Assembly: GCA_964487195.1 (NCBI GenBank)
Contig: CAZAPV010000016.1
Span: 1-19,063 of the forward strand
Origin: CAZAPV01 sp964487195
Lineage (GTDB): Bacteria > Patescibacteriota > Patescibacteriia > SG8-24
DNA length: 19,063 nt
Direction: 5' to 3'
Position 1 is the stretch's first letter, and every line of letters begins with the position of its first letter. Positions 14,357-19,063 of this stretch are shown here, piece after piece. Under the pieces are notes generated by a model that saw nothing but the letters and a program-made list of their open reading frames with translations, ran no database searches and was not told the origin of the DNA. A program made the translations under genes and the position numbers.

Positions 14357-15331
14357 TCAGTATTTGGAGATGAGCGTGACGCCGGAGAGCGCGTGATTTC
14401 CTCCGCTGTCGGTCCAGCTCGCCGTCGCGGTCGCTTTTTTTATCGTCGCGTCGTTCTGGTAGTTCGCGATCGTGAGCGTCCCCGCGCCGTTCGGAAGATC
14501 GACGACGCTCAAGCGCTGCCAATCCGAGGGGACCGAGCCGTCGGCGTTCGCGTCGAAGTTCCAAGAAGAGGTCGCGCCGCCGGTCGTCACCGAGACGTCG
14601 TCAAACTGCGTTTTCGCGCCGGAGAGCGCCATGACGGCGAGGTCGCCCGCGGGCAGCGGCGACGCGTCGGTGTACGTCGTGAGCGTCGCACCGTTCTTTT
14701 TGAGCGTGAACGCGTTGCCGGCGGCGTCCACTTCGAGCGTGTACCACGCGCCGGTAGCGTACGTCTGGCTCTGCGACCAGACCGTCGTCACCGTGCCGTG
14801 GTACGCCTTGTCGAGCGCGATTCCGCCGGAGGTGAAACGGAGACGGTAGTGGTTTTCCGCGTCGCGATAACGGAATGCGATCCCCGCGCCCCAGCCGGTC
14901 GGGGAGGACGCGAGCGCGTTCACTTTCGCGATGAACGTGAAATCGCCCGCGTAGTTGCCGGGGAGGACGGCGAGGCCGGTTTCCTGGTTGATCGCCGCTT
15001 GCGCGGTTTCCATGTCGTAGACTTTCGAGCCGCTCGGCGCGCCGGCGGCCGTTTTCACCCGCCACGGCCCGCGCGTCATCGCGACGCCGAGGAAATTGCC
15101 GTTCGCGCGATCGAGCAGTTCGGCGAACGGGAGCGAGCGGAGCGTGTCCAGCTCTTCCTGGACGAAATTCGCCGCCTGGACGTTCGGCTGCGCGCGGCGG
15201 AGGAACGCCGCGGAGGTGAGCACCGCGGTGTAGACGGCGAGCGTCGACGCCGCGATCGCGATCGCGATCAGCGCTTCGAAGATCGTGAAGCCGCGGTCAG
15301 TTCGATTGCGAGATCGATTGCGTGAGCGCAT
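14357..15331 (-). CDS. Type IV pseudopilin with lectin-like (LamG/concanavalin-type) insert
   Basis: A 324-residue prepilin. The leader ends RTDRG with FTIFEALIAIAIAASTLAVY following (cut G14/F15, E19 at +5). Residues 45-95 look like a normal minor pilin (NFVQEELDTLRSLPF). From about 95 to 250 an insert reads like a concanavalin-type beta-sandwich: GDFTFIAKVNAL, GAGIAFRYRDAENHYRLRF, GAWYTLEVDAAGNAFTLKKN and QFDDVSV. The last part (296-324, KKATATASWTDSGGNHALSG) returns to the C-terminal strands seen in CPR minor pilins. This suggests a pilus tip protein with a ligand- or sugar-binding domain. Its ATG overlaps the end of pilC by 35 bases, in a region with a short tandem repeat (CGCAATCGA twice). 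A shorter start is possible but would lose the basic leader. Confidence 0.85.
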   Translation of the reverse strand: MRSRNRSRNRTDRGFTIFEALIAIAIAASTLAVYTAVLTSAAFLRRAQPNVQAANFVQEELDTLRSLPFAELLDRANGNFLGVAMTRGPWRVKTAAGAPSGSKVYDMETAQAAINQETGLAVLPGNYAGDFTFIAKVNALASSPTGWGAGIAFRYRDAENHYRLRFTSGGIALDKAYHGTVTTVWSQSQTYATGAWYTLEVDAAGNAFTLKKNGATLTTYTDASPLPAGDLAVMALSGAKTQFDDVSVTTGGATSSWNFDANADGSVPSDWQRLSVVDLPNGAGTLTIANYQNDATIKKATATASWTDSGGNHALSGVTLISKY

Positions 15332-16397
15332 AGATCGGCGTGATCACGGCGAGGGCGATCCCGCCGACCATGCCGCCGAGCATGAGGATCAGGATCGGCT
15401 CGATGATGGAAGAAAGGTTGTCGAGCACCTGGTCGACCTGCTGCTCGTAGAACGTGGCGACGTCGGCGAGCAGTTCGTCGATCGTCCCGGAGCGTTCGCC
15501 GACGAGCACCATTTCGACGACGAGCGGCGGGAACAGTTTGCCGTGCGCGCCGATGCTCGACGCGACGGTCGCGCCTTTTTTGATCCGCTCCGCGGCGTCG
15601 AGCACCGCCTCCCGGTAGCGGCTGTTGCCGAGCACCTGCGCGGTGACGGTGAACGTCTGCACGACCGGAATGTCGGTTTTGAGCAGCCCGGAGACGGTGC
15701 GCGAGAACCGCGCCAGGTTCACTTTGCGGGCGATCGGGCCGATGATCGGCAGACTGATCGTCGCGGCGTCGAACAGCGACCGTCCCCGAGCGGTGCGGGC
15801 GGCGGCGATGAACGCGACCGCGACGATGATGATGCCGAGCAGCAGGACGATGCCGTGGTTCTGCGTGAAGTCGGAAACGGCGATCAGGATGCGCGTCGCG
15901 AGCGGGAGCTGGACGTTGCCGAAATCCTTGAACGCGGCGAGCAGTTTCGGCAGCACGAACACCAGGAGACCGGTGGTGATGAGGAGCATCGCGGAGAGGA
16001 CGACGATCGGGTACATCATCGCGCCGCGCACTTTCGACCGCAGCGTGTACTCTTTGCGCATCTGCATCGTCAGTTCCTCGAGCACGTTCTCGAGCGTGCC
16101 GGACACTTCGCCGATCTTCACCATGCTCACGTAGATCGGCGGGAACGTCCGCGGAAACTTCGCCATCCCCGACGACAACAGCCGTCCCTGATCGGTCTCG
16201 TCCTTCACGATGACGATGATCCGCCGGAACGTTTTCGATTCCGTCTGCAGCGCCAAGGTGTTCAGCGCCTCGGTGATCGAGAGGCCGGCGTGGACCATGA
16301 CGCGCAGGTTTTCGGTGAAGAAAACTTTTTGGGCCAGCGGTATCGACGCGTTGTACAGAAGCCACGCGTCGATTTTTTTGGACAACGGACTCGCCAT
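15297..16397 (-). CDS. pilC: Type IV pilus inner-membrane platform protein PilC (GspF family)
   Basis: A 366-residue polytopic protein with two GspF/T2SF domains. The first is about residues 24-150, with FTENLRVMVHAGLSI, IGEVSGTLENVLEEL and helix VVLSAMLLITTGLLVFVLP. The second is about 225-352, with ARFSRTVSGLLKTDIPV, VGERSGTIDELLADV and the last helix near 333-357. A middle helix spans about 181-200. PilC is the platform in the inner membrane that PilB turns to add pilins. The start ATG 16397 is two bases after the pilB stop. A TTG six bases earlier is also in frame but less likely. The end overlaps the next gene by 35 bases. Confidence 0.95.
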   Translation of the reverse strand: MASPLSKKIDAWLLYNASIPLAQKVFFTENLRVMVHAGLSITEALNTLALQTESKTFRRIIVIVKDETDQGRLLSSGMAKFPRTFPPIYVSMVKIGEVSGTLENVLEELTMQMRKEYTLRSKVRGAMMYPIVVLSAMLLITTGLLVFVLPKLLAAFKDFGNVQLPLATRILIAVSDFTQNHGIVLLLGIIIVAVAFIAAARTARGRSLFDAATISLPIIGPIARKVNLARFSRTVSGLLKTDIPVVQTFTVTAQVLGNSRYREAVLDAAERIKKGATVASSIGAHGKLFPPLVVEMVLVGERSGTIDELLADVATFYEQQVDQVLDNLSSIIEPILILMLGGMVGGIALAVITPIYALTQSISQSN

Positions 16398-16399
16398 AG

Positions 16400-18145
16400 T
16401 CAATCTTTGGTGACGCGGAGGATTTCCTCGATCGTGGTGACCGCTTTCACCGTTTTGATGAACCCGTCTTCGATCATCGTCACCATGCCGTCCTTCAGAC
16501 CCTGCGACTTGATTTCGTCGGCGTTCGCTTTTTTGTTGATCAGCGCGGAGATCTCCGGCGTCACCTCCAGCACCTCGTAGATGCCGATGCGGCCCTTATA
16601 CCCTTCGTTGTTGCACTGCGAACAGCCGGAACCGCGCCAGAACGTCGTCTCTTCGATTTTTTGGCCGGCAGGGACGACCGCCTGCTTTTGCAGCGTCTTC
16701 CAGATATCGTCGATTTTGATCTGCGCACGGAGCTGTTCGAGCGCGTGCGACGGCATCTTGTAGGACGCGATGCAGTTCTGGCAGATCTTGCGGACGAGAC
16801 GCTGCGCGACGATCAGGTTCGTGGTGAACGCGATCAGGAACGGCGGGACGTTCATGTCGATCAACCGGGGGATGGAGGTCGCCGCGTCGTTGGTGTGCAG
16901 CGTGCCGAAGACGAGGTGGCCGGTCATCGCCGCCTGCACGGCGATCCCGGCGGTCTCTTCGTCGCGGATTTCGCCGACGAGGATGATGTTCGGATCCTGG
17001 CGCAGCAGCGCGCGCAGACCGGACGCGAAGGTGAAGCCGATCTTCGGATTGACCTGGCTCTGGTTGATTCCGCCGAGGCGGTATTCGACCGGATCTTCGA
17101 TCGTCGAAATGTTCACTTTCGGCGTGTTGAGCATGTTCAGCATCGAGTACAGCGTCGTCGTCTTGCCGGAACCGGTCGGTCCGGTGACAAGGATGATCCC
17201 GTGCGGCTTCTTGCTGTTGCGCTGCACGGTCTCCTTCGGCGTCGGCTGAAAACCGAGCTGATCGAGGGTGAGCGGCTTGGCGCTTTCGGAGAGGAGGCGC
17301 ATGACGATTTTTTCGCCATCGTAGACCGGAAGGATCGAAACGCGGATGGAGAATTTGTACTTCGGACTTTCGATTTTGAAACGGCCGTCCTGCGGGAGAC
17401 GATGCTCGTCCAATCTCAGATTCGAGAGGATTTTAATGCGTGCGACGATCCCCGGCGCGACCGCTTTGGGGAACGTCATCACCGCCTTGAGCACGCCGTC
17501 GATGCGGAAACGGACGACCACTTCCTTTTCCGCAGGCTCGATGTGAATGTCGGATGCGCCCTCAAGCGCGGCGTGTTCCATGATCGAATCGACGACGCGG
17601 ACGATCGGGATGTCCTCCGCCAGCTTCAAAAGTTTTTCTTCTTCTTCGGGAGACGGTCCGACGCCCGTTTTCTTTTCCGGCGACGTGAATTCGCCGAGTT
17701 CGGCGCTCAGACTCCGGCGATACTGCTTCAGTACCTGGTCGATCGACGCGGGATCGGTGAAATACACTTTCACTTTCTGATCGACCTTCCGTTCGATGAA
17801 TTCGATCGTCTGCAGATCGGACGGATCGAGCGTCGCGACATGCAGTTCGTCCGGCGTCTGTTCGAACGCGATCACTTTGTGGGAGACCGCGATCGGCTCC
17901 GGGATGATGAATAATATGTCCTGCCGGATCGGCTGCTCGCGGAGATTCACGAACGGGAGCCCGTAATGCTGCGACGCGATCCGGTACAGCATCTCTTCGG
18001 GCATCTTTTTTTCCTTGAGGAGAAACTGCTCGAGCGTCATGGCGGGATCCTTCTCTTTCGCTTCTTTGAGCAAGCCGTTCACCGCTTTGGCGTCGAACGT
18101 CCCGGTTTCGCGAAGGATTTTTTTGAGCAGATCGTTGCTGAACAT
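16400..18145 (-). CDS. pilB: Type IV pilus assembly ATPase PilB
   Basis: A 581-residue cytoplasmic hexameric motor. The N-terminal part (about 1-150) is of the T2SSE_N/MshEN type (MTLEQFLLKEKKMPEEMLYR, GLPFVNL). The catalytic part has ASDIHIEPAE (197-206), Walker A GPTGSGKTT (322-330), the Asp box TIEDPVEY (348-355), Walker B within ILVGEIRDEE (388-397) and the His box GTLHTND (414-420). The zinc-binding tetracysteine CQNC and CSQC (C455, C458, C508, C511), typical of extension ATPases and absent in PilT, supports PilB over PilT. It drives pilin addition through PilC, whose gene follows after two bases. The acidic linker 151-175 is probably flexible. The start ATG 18145 follows a putative promoter by about five bases. 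Confidence 0.96.
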   Translation of the reverse strand: MFSNDLLKKILRETGTFDAKAVNGLLKEAKEKDPAMTLEQFLLKEKKMPEEMLYRIASQHYGLPFVNLREQPIRQDILFIIPEPIAVSHKVIAFEQTPDELHVATLDPSDLQTIEFIERKVDQKVKVYFTDPASIDQVLKQYRRSLSAELGEFTSPEKKTGVGPSPEEEEKLLKLAEDIPIVRVVDSIMEHAALEGASDIHIEPAEKEVVVRFRIDGVLKAVMTFPKAVAPGIVARIKILSNLRLDEHRLPQDGRFKIESPKYKFSIRVSILPVYDGEKIVMRLLSESAKPLTLDQLGFQPTPKETVQRNSKKPHGIILVTGPTGSGKTTTLYSMLNMLNTPKVNISTIEDPVEYRLGGINQSQVNPKIGFTFASGLRALLRQDPNIILVGEIRDEETAGIAVQAAMTGHLVFGTLHTNDAATSIPRLIDMNVPPFLIAFTTNLIVAQRLVRKICQNCIASYKMPSHALEQLRAQIKIDDIWKTLQKQAVVPAGQKIEETTFWRGSGCSQCNNEGYKGRIGIYEVLEVTPEISALINKKANADEIKSQGLKDGMVTMIEDGFIKTVKAVTTIEEILRVTKD

Positions 18146-18156
18146 AGGCGTCGTTT

Positions 18157-18185
18157 ATTTTATCATATTTTGAGATCGGTTTCCA
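18157..18185 (-). promoter_or_regulatory. Putative promoter of the pilus operon (upstream of pilB)
   Basis: On the - strand, TGGAAA (18185-18180), 17 bases, TAAAAT (18162-18157), in an AT-rich patch that also offers TATGAT (18167-18162) as a second -10. The transcription start would be near 18150, about five bases before the pilB ATG, so near-leaderless. It lies back to back with the + strand promoter at 18191-18219. Confidence 0.5.
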
Positions 18186-18190
18186 TACGC

Positions 18191-18219
18191 TTGTGCCGAC
18201 CAGAATGGGATGTTACGCT
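18191..18219 (+). promoter_or_regulatory. Putative promoter of the three-helix membrane gene
   Basis: TTGTGC (18191-18196), exactly 17 bases, TACGCT (18214-18219). The transcription start near 18226 lies between an upstream in-frame ATG at 18210 and the ATG at 18231, so translation from 18231 on a near-leaderless mRNA is favoured. Confidence 0.5.
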
Positions 18220-18230
18220 GGCTGCACGAT

Positions 18231-18608
18231 ATGAAGAATGCCCGCACGCTCATCGCGCCATTCGGATTTTTGCGCGACAGGACTGCGCGCGTCGTCGCCG
18301 TGGCGGCGTTCGCGGTGCTCGGGGCCCATTGGCTGTTCGTGCTCGCGTTCGTGATCCCGCGGCTCGGCACGCTGCACTTCCTCCGGCTGCACTACGCGGC
18401 GACGTCAGGCGTGGACTGGGTCGACGTCTGGTGGTACATCTTCGTCTTCCCCGTGTTCGGCGCGGCGGCGTTCTTCGCCAACCTCGCGATCGCGGCGGCG
18501 CTCGCGAAAAAACATCGCGTGCTCGGCATCGCGGTGCTTGCGGCGACCGCGGGGATCGAAATCGCGCTCGCGGCCGCGGGCGGCGTCGCCATTCTCCTGA
18601 ACGGTTAA
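18231..18608 (+). CDS. Uncharacterised three-helix membrane protein
   Basis: A 125-residue protein with three predicted membrane helices (about 21-44, 66-91 and 96-122). A loop between the first two contains LHFLRLHYAATSGVDWVD, and a basic N terminus includes RDRTARV. The LHY...GVD loop resembles small membrane proteins that I associate with CPR genomes, but I know no function. ATG 18231 was chosen over ATG 18210 because the putative promoter's -10 box overlaps the longer version. It ends four bases before the mraY start, so the two are likely co-transcribed and it may serve the cell wall cluster. No Shine-Dalgarno is present. Confidence 0.8.
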   Translation: MKNARTLIAPFGFLRDRTARVVAVAAFAVLGAHWLFVLAFVIPRLGTLHFLRLHYAATSGVDWVDVWWYIFVFPVFGAAAFFANLAIAAALAKKHRVLGIAVLAATAGIEIALAAAGGVAILLNG

Positions 18609-18612
18609 TCCC

Positions 18613-19063
18613 ATGGATCTGGTCGGCATCATCAAAGTTTTTTTTCTCACGGCGCTCGCCTTCATGGTCGCCATCTTGTGGACGCCGCTCGTGACGCATC
18701 TGCTGTATCGGTTCAAGCTGGGCAAGCAGATCCGCGACGAGGCGTCGGCGCCGATTTTTTCGTCGCTCCACAAAGCGAAAGCGGGCACCCCGACGATGGG
18801 CGGCGTGCTCGTCTGGGGGACGGTACTCGCGCTCGCGCTCGCGTTTTCGTACGGGAACGCGCTCGTCGGCGGGAAATTTTTCGGGACGTTCAATTTCCTG
18901 TCGCGCCAGCAGACGCTCCTGCCGCTCGGCGCGCTCGTCGCCTCCGCGATCGTCGGCCTGGTGGACGATTACTGGAACGTGCGCAGGATCGGTCCGAAAG
19001 GCGGTGGATTGCGCGTGCGGCATCGGCTGCTGCTGTATGCCGCGATCGCCGCGGTCGGCGCGT
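18613..19063 (+). CDS. mraY: Phospho-N-acetylmuramoyl-pentapeptide-transferase (MraY), N-terminal part
   Basis: The frame opens at ATG 18613 and is still open at the window edge, giving the first 150 residues. MraY moves phospho-MurNAc-pentapeptide onto undecaprenyl phosphate, making lipid I in the inner membrane. The signature HKAKAGTPTMGG is at residues 53-64 and the magnesium-binding aspartates are in LVDDYWN (D118, D119), at nearly the same positions as in E. coli (D115, D116). Helices are visible near 8-28, 64-80, 102-117 and from 138 on. The GLRVRHRL segment (132-139) replaces the more usual GLSAR-K form. No Shine-Dalgarno sequence is present. The gene is probably the start of a cell wall cluster continuing to the right. 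Confidence 0.96.
   Translation, partial: MDLVGIIKVFFLTALAFMVAILWTPLVTHLLYRFKLGKQIRDEASAPIFSSLHKAKAGTPTMGGVLVWGTVLALALAFSYGNALVGGKFFGTFNFLSRQQTLLPLGALVASAIVGLVDDYWNVRRIGPKGGGLRVRHRLLLYAAIAAVGA

Noticed and set aside
15297..15331. Programmed frameshift joining pilC to the next pseudopilin
   Set aside because: Both proteins have complete, independent family-typical ends (pilC last helix and tail; prepilin leader with cut site), so overlap is the simpler reading.
16400..18145. PilT rather than PilB
   Set aside because: The long N-terminal domain and the CxxC...CxxC zinc site are features of extension ATPases.
18210..18230. Upstream ATG 18210 for the three-helix gene
   Set aside because: The putative -10 box (18214-18219) would lie inside the coding region, and there is no Shine-Dalgarno.
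1..19063. Recoded UGA (genetic code 25) as in Gracilibacteria
   Set aside because: Several intact genes (HAD, S41, pilM, pilN, pilC, pilB) end properly at TGA and lack in-frame TGA.
1..19063. CRISPR array, tRNA, rRNA, integrase or insertion sequence
   Set aside because: No regularly spaced repeats, no cloverleaf or rRNA sequence and no transposase or integrase motifs were seen on either strand.

Overview
The window is a GC-rich, tightly packed bacterial chromosome segment with gene gaps mostly under 50 bases. It best fits a member of the Candidate Phyla Radiation (Patescibacteria). The grounds are: a PEGA-domain membrane protein with a 'FTSGYRYD'-type start, a CTP synthase with unusual motif spellings (GVMSGVGKG, GGTVGEYQN), a 612-residue protein of a type I associate with these genomes, a compact type IV pilus operon, and almost no Shine-Dalgarno sequences. 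TGA is used as a normal stop, which argues against the recoded Gracilibacteria/Absconditabacteria. The exact phylum cannot be read from the window.

Left part (1-9418, mostly + strand). The tail of a membrane protein overlaps a HIT-family hydrolase. Next is a HAD-family phosphatase with its own promoter, the only strong ribosome binding site in the window, and a terminator. A PEGA/beta-propeller-like membrane protein on the - strand diverges from murA. After murA come an S41 C-terminal processing protease, a NUDIX hydrolase and pyrG, then the 612-residue unknown with a GTGWCTA motif. These cover peptidoglycan precursor synthesis, envelope proteolysis, nucleotide clean-up and CTP supply.

Middle (9419-9956). 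A gap of about 195 bases holds an AT-rich repeat tract, two REP-like palindromes, a promoter-like sequence and a bidirectional terminator. rpmA (ribosomal protein L27) follows on the - strand with a near-consensus promoter.

Right part (9953-18145, - strand). This is a type IV pilus operon read right to left: pilB, pilC, two pseudopilins (one carrying a lectin-like insert), a PilX-like protein with a repetitive C-terminal region, pilM, pilN, pilO and a 90-residue single-pass membrane protein. An internal promoter-like sequence before pilM suggests two transcription units. No pilT, pilD or obvious major pilin is present.

Right edge (18191-19063, + strand). A divergent three-helix membrane protein precedes mraY, which runs off the window.

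Several starts lie only a few bases below the predicted transcription start (murA, the 612-residue gene, pilM, pilB, the three-helix gene), suggesting frequent leaderless mRNAs. A TACGAT/TACGCT -10-like hexamer recurs at gene starts. Three stop codons fall inside putative -35 boxes. Three junctions have the form TGATATG. All promoter calls are by eye.
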